This document shows, piece by piece, positions 37,231 to 49,513 of a stretch of DNA of 64,000 bases. Origin of the DNA: Motacilla alba alba (Eukaryota > Chordata > Aves > Passeriformes > Motacillidae); the NCBI RefSeq assembly GCF_015832195.1, contig NC_052028.1, positions 11,761,501-11,825,500 on the forward strand, given 5' to 3'. Every line of letters starts with the position of its first letter. The first letter of the stretch is position 1. The translations under genes and the position numbers were made by a program. Below the pieces are notes generated by a model that was not told where the DNA came from, ran no database searches, and saw only the letters and a list, made by a program, of their open reading frames with translations.

Positions 37231-38230
37231 GAAGGTACATGGCCTGTGGGGACGGGCCATTGGTACCCTGAGCGGCGTAACCTTGGCCACATTCAGAACT
37301 CCTGGGCCAGTTTTGGGAAGACAGTGTGCCCTCTGAGAGCTCCCTGAGCCAGCCTGGCCTTGGATCAGAGGGCCAGGGAGTGGAGCAGTGTGAGGAATGT
37401 CGTGCAGCCACGTGCTGGCTTCTCTGGATGTGTCTGACCTCAACTCTTTAGCTGCTGAGATGTCCAGCCTGGGCGTTGCTGACCTCTGTCACCAGCAGAG
37501 ATGAGTGGCCTCTGGCAGTGTCTGTCTGTCCCTGCTGACCCCAGGGAGCTTGGAAAAGTGATGGGGATTAGATGGTGATGTTGTAGCCACCTGCAAGTGG
37601 ACCAGATGCCTTTGCCCATGCTCTGCTCAGCTGTAAGGCTGCTCTCCTCCTCCCCATCCCTAACTTTTAATTCCTCTCCCCAAAGGTACCGCATTCCTGT
37701 GATTAAAGATTTATGGGTGAAGATCAAACAGAAGAGAGGAAAAGGAAGCTCACGTGGAGAATTCCAACATTTTTTTAAATAATAATTTATAATTTCTTTT
37801 AACTGTGACTTTTAGAACAGAGTTGTGTAACTTTCTGCCTCCTCCTGCCCTGCTGAGGCCCAGAGATGTGTTTATAGTCCCTCCAAATGGAATGGAAGTG
37901 GAGGAGGCAGTTTGACCAGAGCAGAGCATAAACTGCTTTTCCCCTTGTTGACACCCAGCCATCCCTTTCTCTTACCACAGAGCTATATTTTTGAGAAAAA
38001 CTTTTTACCTTTTTTCCCCTCCTCCTGTGACTTGTGGTGTCAGTCCTTTTGCTACTACAAAGAAAGCTCTCGGGTTTCCTTTTTATTCTAACACTGACAG
38101 CGGTGATTATCATGTCCCTGGAGTTGCACTGAACAGTTGTGTCCAGCAGCTGTTCTCAGCCAAGGCAGAGTCAGTTTTTGTGTTGTTTTTTTTTATGAAA
38201 TACAAAATAAAAAACAACAAACAGATTTTT
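37231..38230 (+). other. TCOF1: TCOF1 3' UTR, possibly with a 3'-UTR intron
   Basis: The stop codon is 4 nt before a GAAG|GTACAT donor-like site (exon end 37234). A strong acceptor lies at 37685/37686: a 'ccctaac' branch-point match and a pyrimidine-rich run precede 'ccaaag'. If used, the last exon (37686 to about 38230) is wholly non-coding. Because the stop would be only 4 nt from the junction, this would not trigger nonsense-mediated decay. The AATAAA at 38206-38211 marks the inferred end. Confidence 0.65.
38206..38211 (+). other. TCOF1: TCOF1 polyadenylation signal
   Basis: A canonical AATAAA lies about 1 kb after the stop codon in the sense direction. It is followed by an A-rich run and T-rich sequence. 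Confidence 0.65.
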
Positions 38231-38524
38231 CTTCAGCTGCTTTCACGGGAGGCCAAGGCTGGCTGGCTCTCCAGGAGGATGTTATGGGTGGGAGAGCAGA
38301 GCCCAGGGTCTGCCTGTCTGGGGCAGGGGGACCCCAGGGTCCCAATGAAATCAAACAAGGGATGGGCCAGGAATGGAGCAAGGAACACAGCCAGTCCTGG
38401 GTGGAGATACAGCTGTCCAAGTGCCTGCAGAGATTTTTTTTTTAATCTCTTTTTTGTTAAGTTTCATTTCTTTATAACCTCAGACAGCTGCAAAAAGCAC
38501 ACAAAGAAGCTGGAGTTGCTTACA

Positions 38525-39099
38525 AGGTTTGGTTATTCAAAAGTTTATTTGAGATTATTAGCTTGTGAGATCATTTGTAAAGGAACAATCAGATATATTC
38601 AGGAAAACTAGAAGCCCCTCTGCCTATGGTTACCCACTGCTGAGGCTGTAGGCGAATCTCTATGTACAAATCTGAGCACTCCACAATCAAAACCCATTAC
38701 TCCAGTAACCTAACAGGGCTCCAGCCTACAGCAAGCAGTTAAGAAGCTGGTGGGGGTTATTTTGCTGCTTTTAATGTTTGTTCAGTCTAAGGAAGCCTAA
38801 GTTCTTCAGCAGGGGTGAGCTGCACTGCTGCCTGGGTGCTGCTGGAGGTCGAGCCAGAGAAAAGGATTAGTGGATCTGAGGTGGCTGAAATAATTTTCCA
38901 GCCTGCTCTACCCACCCTCTGAGGGGACTCTGTCTGATGGTGGTGGCAGCTCAGCCCTGGCTGATGTTCAGCAGGGGAAGGGTGCCCAGGGATGCCCGCT
39001 GCTAACTGCCTTGGAAAAGCAATGTAAGAGCGGAGAAAGAAAAAATAAGGCAGGAGCTGAAGGAGCAGGGATGCTGAAGGCAACTGCTGGCATCCTCTT
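38525..39099 (-). other. CD74: CD74 3' UTR and polyadenylation signal
   Basis: The region follows the CD74 stop codon on the minus strand. TTTATT on the + strand at 38544-38549 reads AATAAA on the minus strand and gives the inferred mRNA end near 38525. No splice signal is seen inside. Confidence 0.7.
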
Positions 39100-42000
39100 C
39101 TACTCGTCTGTGGGGGAACAAGAGGAGGTAGTCAGTAGAACAGCTCAAGGACTGCCCAAAGCCCCTCTCCAGCAGTCCCCAGGACTCTGGGGACACTTGG
39201 CCGCTCACCTTTCCTCGGGTTCAGCTTAAGCGCGTCGACCCCAGAGAAGATCTCCTCTGGATCTGCGGTGCCAGCAGGAGCACTGGGAGCAGCAGTGCCT
39301 GCAAAGGGAGGGCAGGATGTAGCTGCTGGACCCTGGGGCTGCCCCATCACCCACCCCCATCCCTCTGAGGGCAGCGGGGGAGAGCCTGCCCCCACTGCTG
39401 AGTGGGGAGCAAGGGGGGCTCATGGAAAGCCCTGACTGCACACCTCAGCTCCAGCTACCCGCGGGGGGCTGTGGGTTTTGGGGTCCCTTAAAGCCTTGAC
39501 ATACCAGCACTGGGTGGGTGAGGGGTGCTCCCTGAAGCCTAGATGCCCACCTCTCCTAGCTCTCCTCTACTCCCAAGCAGGCCATGCACACTGCTCCTTC
39601 CTCTCCATCCCCTCCCTGGCAACCTACCGGGGCAGTCCAGCTTTTCCCGAGTGGCAGTGCCCTCAATCTTGGTGCCGTTTTTGTAGCAGCACCAGCAGTA
39701 GCCAGTGGAGAAATGGCACTGCTTGGGCAGGTAGTCGCCGTTCTCATCGCACTGGGGGCGGAAGCGGCCCGGATGATTACCCCCAAAAGTGGCCTCTGCT
39801 TGGCACTTAGTTTGAACTAGGGCAATAGAAAGAGAGGGGACATTGCATCAGCCCCCAGGCCCTTCCCTCAGCAGGAGATTCTATCCAGAAACAGTTGAAG
39901 GCAAACGAGCCCCTGCTCGGTGATCTTTCTGGGGCTCTTGGTCTAACCAGGGATGGAGGATTTGGGGTGGGGCTCCAGCCTTTTGTTCACCCCAAATACC
40001 CTACAAGCAGAGATGTGATGTCCTAACAACCACAAGACAGGGGTTCCCTCAGAACAAGTAGGTCCATGACTGGAGGGAGGGCTTGGATCCTTGTGAGATG
40101 CCCCACGCCCACACCTCCCTGCCTGTCCCCAGCTCAGCAGTCCCATCCCAATACCTTTCTCTGCTGGGATTGTCTTGCGGTCCTCAGACTTGGGGTTGTT
40201 GGCCATCCCAAACAGCAGCCACTTGTGCATCCAGGACTCAAAGGACTGCAATGAGAGGGTCCAGCACATTAATGGGCATGGGGGAGTTCAGCCCCGGGGA
40301 GCCATGTTAGAGCTCTGGCTTGGACAGGGAAGGTGTGAACACAATCCCCTTCCTTTGGGTGGGAGCAGCCCAAGCCTGGCTAAAGCCAGAATTTGTTTAT
40401 CCTGATAAATGCCCCTTCCCAAAGCACTCCTGGACAGAAGGCAGGTGGGACAGGATGACAGTGACAAGCACTGACCTTCCAGTCCATATGATTCATGGTG
40501 CTTCTCAGGTGCTTCAGGTTGTCCATCAGGTCGTCCTTCAGCTCCGGGAACTTCCTGCCGGGGTCTGCTTGCTGTGGAGCAGCCACCACAGTGAGGACAA
40601 AGAAAAATGAGGTGAGGGGGTGGGGGTTGGAGTTGTGCTGGTATCAGCCAGAGAGATGCTGCAGGAGGCCAGAGCTCCCACCAGCTCTGAGCACCCCGAG
40701 AGACCCCAGAGCAGTGCAGGAGGCAGCTGTGGGGTCAGGGGAGCAGGGGACCTTACCAGCAGCAGGTGCTTCACTATGTCCTCGGTTTTGTTGCTGGCAG
40801 GGCCCTTCATCTCAAGAGAAAAGGCAAAGGGGCAGTGTGAGCACGGCAGCAAGGCCTGAGGGCAGCAGGAGTGCCAAGCAGTGGTGAACTTCCCTTACCG
40901 AAAGGTCTTCAAAGGATACAGGATGCAGGACACTCATGACCAGAGGTGTGTTTGCCTTGGCCATCTTCATCTTGTTCACTGGCTTGGCATCTGCCGAGGA
41001 AGGAGAACTGTGAGGAACCCAACCGGGTTGGGTGGTCCAGGAGGGTTCCGGAAGGATTCATCCCTTCTCCCCCTCCACCTCCCCCACTCTGGTGCCCATG
41101 GGGCTACTGACTGGCAGGCAGCTTCCTCTGCAGAGCCTCCAGCTGCAGGTTCTGGGAGGTCTTGGTCAGCTTGCTGATCTGCCCGCTCTGCTGGTACACG
41201 TAGTAGATGGTGACAGCCTGGCCGGCGATGAGCAGGGCCACCAGGATGGAGAGCGTGGAGAAGGCGGCTTTGCGCCCCAGCGCAGACCTGCGGGGCACGC
41301 ACAGGGAGCTCAGCGCCCACCGGCAGCAGGAGGTGACATCTTGCTGTCACCCCCTCCCGGCCCCAGACACTCGTGTCCCGGCGGTCTGCAGCCAGACAAA
41401 TGCAAATTCCCCCCTTGCAGAGAGCAGAAGTGAAACCTCAGCACCGCTCCCCACCGGGAACCGAAACCCACTGTGGGGGCGGGGGAAGGGGGGACACGGG
41501 AGGGGGAACGAAGGGCACGTGACAGGGCGCTGCCAGGGGATTTTGGGGAACAGCATCACTCTGGGCATCGCCTTTTGCGGGATGACGGAGCCACTCGGAA
41601 TCTCGCTGGCCCATGGGGCAGAGGACACGGCTCATGGGATGTTGTTTAAAATGTTGCGGCAGATCCTGCCCCGCTGGCTGTATGTGGCACTGTGGGGGTG
41701 CCGCGGTGCCCCAGAGGTCACCCCTGTCCCCGCGGCCCGGGGACTCTGCCCGGCCGAGGGACATGTCCAGAACGGGACGCGCCGCGCGGGCGTCTGCCTG
41801 GTGACTGGTGACGTCAGAGCTCCGGGGCTTCTGATTGGCTACAAGTTTCGGGCAGGGTGTCCCCCCTGCGGGGGTTGGGACACAGGGAAGAGCTGGGACA
41901 TGGCGGGCAGCCCCATAAAGCCCTTTGGGTCCAGGGTCCGCTCCTGCCCCATGGCCATGTCATCATCCCGCCCGTCCCACAGCCTCTTTCCCACAGAGCT

Positions 42001-42535
42001 GCTTCCCCCAAAGCTTCAGGCCGTGGCTCCACGCCCCACCCTGTGAGCCTGGCCACCCCACCGCCATGCCCTGTCCCCGGCGGCCCAGCGGCGCAGTGAC
42101 GCTTTTCATCCCGCTGCCACCCCGTCCCCTCCCAATCCCATAGCCACCCAATTCCCCCATCCCACAGCCGCCCCACGCTCCCCTCGCACTGCCGCCCCAT
42201 GCCTCCCATCCCACAACCACCCAATTCCCCCCATCCCACAGCCACCCGTGCCCCTGCCTGGCCTCACAGACCCTCCCACGGCCCTCTTAGCTCCGCAGTG
42301 CCCCATTCCCACAGCCTGCGCCACATCTCCTGCCCCGCAGTCACTCTGTGCCCCCTTGACCCGACTGTATCCCCTTCCATCCCACAACCACGCAATACCC
42401 CCTGCTCCACGTCCCCACTGAGCCCTCCCCGTGCGCCCCAACCCTGAGTCCCCGGCAGTGGCACCTCTGGGTGTCCCCAACACTGAGCACCCCGCTGGCC
42501 CGGTCAGAGATGAGGTCCCGCTGCTCCTCAGCCAT
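39100..42535 (-). CDS. CD74: CD74, MHC class II invariant chain
   Basis: This is the type II membrane chaperone that blocks the class II groove through CLIP and sorts class II to endosomes (known). Nine coding exons, listed 5' to 3' on the minus strand: 42535-42465, 41287-41112, 40990-40899, 40810-40757, 40571-40476, 40245-40155, 39816-39628, 39298-39209 and 39107-39100. The total is 867 nt, 288 residues. The start MAEEQRDLISD has an acidic dileucine sorting signal (E4xxxL8I9). The membrane segment is at about 31-55 and contains a Gly/Gln-Thr patch (IAGQAVT). The CLIP region is 85-104, the trimerisation region about 114-193 (sequon N120-K-T) and the thyroglobulin type-1 domain about 195-257. 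The frame stays open upstream to an ATG at 42637, so a longer N-terminus is possible only if transcription starts further up. Identity is secure from the membrane/stalk exon and exon structure. Confidence 0.96.
39628..39816 (-). other. CD74: CD74 thyroglobulin type-1 exon (p41-type, skippable)
   Basis: This 189-nt exon (63 codons) has phase 1 at both borders, so skipping it joins exon 6 to exon 8 in frame (225 residues). It encodes a Tg-1 domain with Cys at 198, 216, 227, 234, 236, 237 and 255, the QC and CWC core and a sequon N240-G-T. The p31/p41 splice choice of mammals is thus structurally possible here. In mammals the p41 domain inhibits cathepsin L-like proteases. An extra Cys follows the CWC core (CWCC in place of the common CWCV). 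Confidence 0.85.
41797..41838 (+). promoter_or_regulatory. MHC class II-type X1-X2-Y module in CD74 intron 1
   Basis: On the + strand 'cctggtgactgg' (X1, RFX type) runs directly into the perfect CRE 'tgacgtca' (X2; together 41797-41816). Fourteen bases later comes 'ctgattgg' (Y, NF-Y; 41831-41838). Order, sequence and spacing match the class II DRA promoter almost base for base. CD74 is transcribed the other way, and this module is about 630 bp downstream of its first coding exon. It could be an intronic RFX/CIITA enhancer or the promoter of a + strand transcript starting near 41.9 kb. Confidence 0.75.
42121..42400. repeat. Degenerate C-rich minisatellite in CD74 intron 1
   Basis: The phrase 'cccatcccacagccaccc' and variants recur irregularly (about 42136-42175, 42210-42250 and again near 42380). 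The tract is strongly strand-asymmetric, C-rich on + and G-rich on the CD74 sense strand, with no open-frame meaning. Confidence 0.7.
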
Positions 42536-42584
42536 GGCTCCGCTGGGCTCCCCGAAGACAATGAGCACCCCGAGGGAGGCTTCT

Positions 42585-42683
42585 GGAAATACCCTCGGGT
42601 CCCCACCCCGCCCTGACACCCGGGGGGGGGAAGCCAAAAAAAAGTCCTATTGGCTGCTGGCACTTGCATCACTGGTTGTCAGG
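42585..42683 (-). promoter_or_regulatory. CD74: CD74 proximal promoter (X-like box, CCAAT, kappaB-like)
   Basis: Read on the minus strand toward CD74, the order is an X-like element (42683-42666: CCTGACAACC then TGATGC), a CCAAT box (42653-42649) and a kappaB-like GGGTATTTCC (42594-42585), 50-120 bp above the start codon. The X-to-CCAAT spacing is several bases shorter than in class II genes and the CCAAT is in the opposite orientation, so this is a weaker match than the intronic module. A proximal CCAAT and kappaB arrangement is known for the mammalian gene. Confidence 0.5.
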
Positions 42684-42689
42684 CAGACC

Positions 42690-45600
42690 TTTGCTCCAGA
42701 GGGCTCCAGTTCAGAGATGATGCTGGACACAGTCGTGAGCTCCACGGCCGCTCAGTGGGGCTTCACTGCCCACCCCACGCCATGAGCAGCTCACCGTGCC
42801 CCGCTGGTGACACCGGTGCCATGGGCCCAGAGGCTCTGGTACCCCCAAGGGGCAGGAGGTGAGAAAAGGGAGGTGGGTGGCAGTGGGGAGGGTGAGAGGA
42901 AACCTGTGAGGAAGGAAGTGGGGTGCAGAGCTGGGACAGGGGGGTGGGACACCATGGGGAGGACCCCCCACACCAAAAGCTGAGCAGGACCTTCCATGGG
43001 GGCACAGTGCCAGGGTACACCCATCCTCCCTGGCCTCCTCCCCTGCTGCTGGGGAAAAGCTGCGCTTGGGCTCAAGCCCCTCCTTGAGGGTCATTCTGGA
43101 CCCTCCCTGTGTGAGGGCTCTTGGCCAGCACTTCTCAGGCTGAGCGGGCTGTGACTAAAGGATCAAGAGCTTTCAAGCCCTCTGTCCTTCTAGCATTGCC
43201 CTCTTTGCTTTGCCTGCAGCAGCTTCCAGGGGCTGAACCCCCAAAGCCAAGGGAGGAGGAACAGCCCCTCGATGTGAGTGATCCCAAAGCACCAGTGGGA
43301 GTGGGGCAATGAGGGTCTCCAGTCCCCCAGAGCCTCACAAGGGCTGCATGGGCAGGAGCAGCCATCCACCCCATAATGCTGTTTTTTGGGGGTGTTACAC
43401 AACGTCCCAGAGCAGCCCAGCGGTAACAGACCCCCATGCCCACGCTGGGCTGAGGGTCACACTGAACCCAGCACCAAATTGGCTCCAGCGTCAGGACTCA
43501 GCACAACCATGGGCAGAAAGTGAAACTGCGAATGTGGAGCTGAGAGCCCCACCTAATCCCACCTGACCAGACACCACGGGGTACCTGGCCAACCCCCTGG
43601 GGCGAGCAGGGACGCGTTTCAGCGACTCCATTTCTTTTCCTGATTCAGTCCTGAGCCTCCCAGCTGGCAGGACAGCCCTGGGAGAGGAGACAAAGGGATC
43701 ATTTCAAAGCACTTACAGGGGGTAGGGTGGGGTCTCCTGGCAGATGATGTTCTGTAGGAAATGTGGTGGCATGATGCTCCTGCTTTCCAGGTGGGAAACT
43801 GCAGCCCCACACAGGGGAAGGGTTTTGGTGCCTGGAGCCTGATCCCGACCCTGCAACTCAGCTGAGAAAGGCCTGGTGCCCAGGGGTTCACACAGCACTG
43901 CCCCAGGGTGTCCATCAGCCTCACCCCAGGCCTGTAACAAAGCTGTGTTTAGAAACCATCAGAAGGGTTTGAAAAGAAAATAAAAAGGGAAAGGAGATTG
44001 AGAAAAAAAAATGGAAGAAAGAGAAGTAAAAAAATGGGAAGAAAAAAAGGGAGGGGGGAAGGAAAGAACACAAAAGCCTTCCATACATTTTTTGTCTCTG
44101 CCCTCATGGGCACTGGGACTATCAGGGAATACACGGGTTTTCCTCACAGCCCCAGCCCCCACTCAGCTCCTCATTTTTGGGCCATAATCCCTGCCTCGAG
44201 GCCCCATGCTCCTGGTGCATTCATGACCAGCCTCAGCCATAAGGGGAAGCAGAGAAAGTCTGAACAGGAACTTCACAAATGAAACCCCAGCGATTCCATG
44301 GAGCTGGGCCGGCTGTGCAAACCACAAACGTGGGGTGACAACCTGGGGGTGAGGAACATCCCCTTCCCAGGCTGGCTGAGCCCCTCGAGCCCCAGCCTGG
44401 AGGAGGAATGTCAGCCCCAAGTCAGCCCCTGCTCCACACACAGACATTTCCAGTCAGCTCTTCAGTGCTTCACACACAACTTTCTGCCCAGGGCTGTGAC
44501 ACCCAGTGGGTTCTCAGTCTGTGAATGGATTTTCCAGGGGAGACAAAGACACTTTCAGAGAGCAGCTTCCATCCTGTCTGACCCTCCTCCACTCCCCCAT
44601 AGCCTGAGGCTGGCAATGAATTGTCACCACCCTGTTACCCCAAGGCTTTGTATTTGGTGCTGCCCATCAAAAACTTCACAAGTCTTTTTTGGGGGGAAAA
44701 AAGCCATCTGGAGCAAGGAGTGATTCCAGGACTCTGATGAGGCCAGCAGAGCAATTATTTCAGGCAGTGAGGTGGAATAAGCTGGGGGCATTCACAGGAA
44801 GCCATTCATCACCAGCTGGGCCTCATCTCACAGCTCTCATCCCCAGACCCTGTGCAAAGCTTTGGGGGACGCACCCACATTTCCCACCAACCCTGAGGTG
44901 ACACCCTCAGCAGCACAGGATCAGCCCTGGGCAAACCTGAGGGGAAAGACTGAGCCACAGGGCTCACCAGTGACCACTGACTGTGTCTGGGGATCGAGCA
45001 CAGCCCCTGAACAGCCCCATGCCCTCCACAGGATGAGCATCCCTGCTGGGATGACACTGGGCAGGCAGGCAAGGGTGGGCAGGCAGAGCAGCTCCCACTC
45101 ACACAGCCCAGAAGCCATCACCCAGCTACAGGGGGGGCAGGTGATTCAGTTCCTCACTGAATCACTCAAGACAAGCCAGTTGGGTCAGACCAGGGACTGT
45201 CAAGAGCCGGGAGACCCATCCACGCCACTCCGACAGGAGGGCTTTTCCCTCCAGAAAGCCCCAGGACACGGGCCAGGAAGATGTCCTTTGCTGGGCCTTC
45301 AGTTTCTCTTCCTCATTCATCATTTCCTCTTTGGGGTTATGCATCAACACAGGAAGCTGCTTCAAAGACGACAGGTCGGCTGAGAAATCAAAGCAATTTC
45401 TGCCTTTAATGGTGCAGTGAGCCCAGGCACCAGCTTGGCCATGGCACAGCACTGCCAGGGCAGCACGGGGCCCAGACTGGGAGTGACTCAGCTCAGGCAG
45501 CCCTGTGTGCACCGGCACGGCTCCAGCTTCCAAGGATTAAGGGTTAACAGAGCAAATCCACCTTTAACGTGGGGCAGACACCTTCCCCTTTCTACATCTG

Positions 45601-45805
45601 GTGTGTAAACCAGCAGGGCTGAACCGGCCTGGACTAGGGTGGGCAGCAAAGGGAGTGAGTGGAAACATCTCCCCCTACCCTGAGAGATGAGCAGCCTGCT
45701 GAGTCTTTTCTGCAACAAAGGTCCTGTGTTGGATTCCTGCTGCAGAGCTCTCCCCAGATGTGCCTCATGAAACAGCCATGGTGATGTCCCCTGGGACAGA
45801 GTAAC
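42690..45805. other. CD74-RPS14 intergenic region
   Basis: I see no gene here; frames are short and GC-rich. A purine-rich tract lies at 43971-44070 and CR1-derived sequence at the far end. Any upstream CD74 enhancers would be expected here, but none can be assigned from sequence alone. Confidence 0.5.
43971..44070. repeat. Purine-rich low-complexity tract
   Basis: About 100 bases are nearly all A and G on the + strand, beginning 'gaaaagaaaa' and grading from A-rich to G-rich ('gggaggggggaaggaaag'). It is potentially triplex-forming and is non-coding. Confidence 0.8.
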
Positions 45806-45905
45806 TCACATGGAACACATAGAATCACCAGGCTGGGAGACCCTTGAGTCCAACCCAGCCCTAACACCCCAACTAACCACGGCACCCAGTGCCACATCCA
45901 ATCTT
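45806..45905 (+). mobile_element. CR1 LINE fragment
   Basis: Short avian CR1 segment with 'acatagaatcaccaggctgg', 'ttgagtccaacccagcccta', 'aactaaccacggcacccagt' and 'gccacatccaatctt' in the sense order. Both ends are truncated. The remaining 800 bp to RPS14 show nothing I can name. Confidence 0.8.
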
Positions 45906-46724
45906 GAAATAACTGTGGCTTTTCATAGCGTGAAACCCATTTTTAACAAAATCCCCAAAACCAACCAACCAGCAAAACTGCAACAAACAGCGAACTAAAA
46001 ACCTCACTAGTAGGAGGAAACCTGCAACCCTGCCTGCTTGATCTGCCCTGCCCTCAGACATGCCACACCTGCGTGGCTAAGGAGAACAGCAACAGCTTTC
46101 ACTGCCTGCAAAGCATAACAAAACCCAGAGTGAAGCTGGTGCTAACAGCGTCCCATTCCCTGCTCTCTTTTGTCCTGCCCCATCCTCCTACAGCTCCATC
46201 TGCGCTGAGCTGTTCCTGGTTTCATGTTTTTGACATCTTCTCCACAAGGAGTTCAACCACCACTTTAAGGACAGGAAACCAGTGATCTGAACGGCAAACA
46301 GTGCACGTTTAAGACAGTAAGGGAAGTTTATTCTAACATTTTCCATGGCCACACATAAAATAACAAATAAAACACTATGGCTGTGCCAAGGGAAATGCTG
46401 GCTTAGGAACAGATATCCAGGCAGAGAGAGGACTTTTTCCACAGAAAGGGGAAGTGATGCATTAAGCAACATTTTGCAGAAAGCCCAGCAGCAGCTGCTC
46501 ATTCCCAACCCAGCTTTCTTTTCCAGGAGATGCAAGAGCTCATGACTCATTCTAAAAGCAGCTTTTACTATATGAAGCCCAAGACCCCTGTGGCTTTGGA
46601 TCAACCAGGCTGGTTCCCCTCCAAGCAAGAGGCCTCGCTCCACAGCACATGCCATCTGTGGCTGGAATTAACTGAAGCCCCTTGGCTTCTGAGCACACCC
46701 CAGCAAGAAAACACAGAGCTGAAC

Positions 46725-46766
46725 CGAGGTTTAAGAGAGCTTTAATAACAGAAGGTGCTGCGCTGG
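46725..46766 (-). other. RPS14: RPS14 3' UTR with ATTAAA signal
   Basis: The stop codon is followed on the minus strand by a very short 3' UTR. 'tttaat' at 46741-46746 reads ATTAAA, the common variant signal, about 20 bp after the stop. Very short 3' UTRs are usual for ribosomal protein genes. Confidence 0.75.
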
Positions 46767-48368
<1,602 letters not shown>

Positions 48369-49266
48369 TCAACCTTTTACCAAGCAAGAAAAAATGAGTT
48401 ATCACTGGCAAAACACAGGCACATTTCCTATAAACTCCGTAATTCCCAGCTTTGCTGTATCCTCACACACAGGTCATCACCTACAGCTGTTTAGTGGAGT
48501 CTCTCCTGCTGCACTTCATGGCAGTTGATGTCCCCAAGTGCCACCACAGCAGTGCACAAGGGAGCTCATTTCCTTAATAACCAGCAATGCTAAGCACTTC
48601 TGATTGTTTATGTGGGTTTATGGAAAGAAAACACCAAAATAAACAATTACACAGACACAGTATTGTCAGTAAGCCCCAAGTCTTCAGATCTTTTAAGAAC
48701 CAGCTTGGGTTTTTCCACATTATTGGTCTCCCAACCACATCGTCGGGACTAGCCCAGCTAAGTCCCTGCTTCCAAAGCCCACCCCCAGTGATGGGAGACA
48801 GGGGCAGCACTCGGGTGTGCTCGGTTTGATGGCCAGGGATCCTGTACATCCGCTCCCAAGCACAGAAAAACAGTTCCCTATTGCCCTCTCCTGCCAAACT
48901 CCTGCTACAGCCGGCGCCCTGCACAAGGGAGATGTCCGGCCACTGCCCCGAGGTACCCAACCCAAACACAACCCACGATCACCCTCGGCCGTGCCCTCTC
49001 CCTGTCAACTGCCCTGAGCATTGTAACATCGATTTACATCAGTATCTGCGCGGCCGCTTCAATAGCACCACATCCCCTCCTGGACACATCCACGGCGCAC
49101 GGGCTCCAGGGACAGCGCTCTCCCCAGCCCGGCGAGGCCGACGCGGAACACGCAGCACACGCTGCACCGCCGGCATCGAGCTCCGAGCGACGAACGCGCC
49201 GCGTTTCACCGCGGCCCCGACCGCTCAGGGTCCGGGGGAGGGCCGGCCCGAGGCCCAGCAGCCCCG

Positions 49267-49387
49267 GCCGGGCGCTCCGCTACTCCAGCCCGCGGCTCTC
49301 CCGCGGCCCATGGCCCCGCGGCGCCGGGCGCTCCGCTACTCCAGCCCGCGGCTCTCCCGCGGCCCATGGCCCCGCGGCGCCGGGCGC
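49267..49387. repeat. 56-bp tandem duplication, about 2.2 copies
   Basis: The unit containing 'ggcgctccgctactccagcc' and a BssHII/SacII-rich tail starts at 49267 and repeats, apparently perfectly, with a period of 56 bp. Identity continues into a partial third unit to 49387. It lies within RPS14 intron 1. Confidence 0.85.
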
Positions 49388-49513
49388 GCCTCCCCCGCGC
49401 CGAGCGCGCTGCCCCGCGCAGCCCCGGCCCCGCGAGGGCGGGCGGCGGGCGCGGAGGCCGCGGCGAGGCGCGGGCGGGCGGATGGCGGCGGATGCGGCGC
49501 GGCCCGGACTCAC

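Noticed and set aside
42536..42637. N-terminally extended CD74 from an upstream in-frame ATG at 42637
   Set aside because: The CCAAT and kappaB-like boxes place the probable transcription start below this ATG, and the ATG at 42535 has the better Kozak context; kept only as an alternative.
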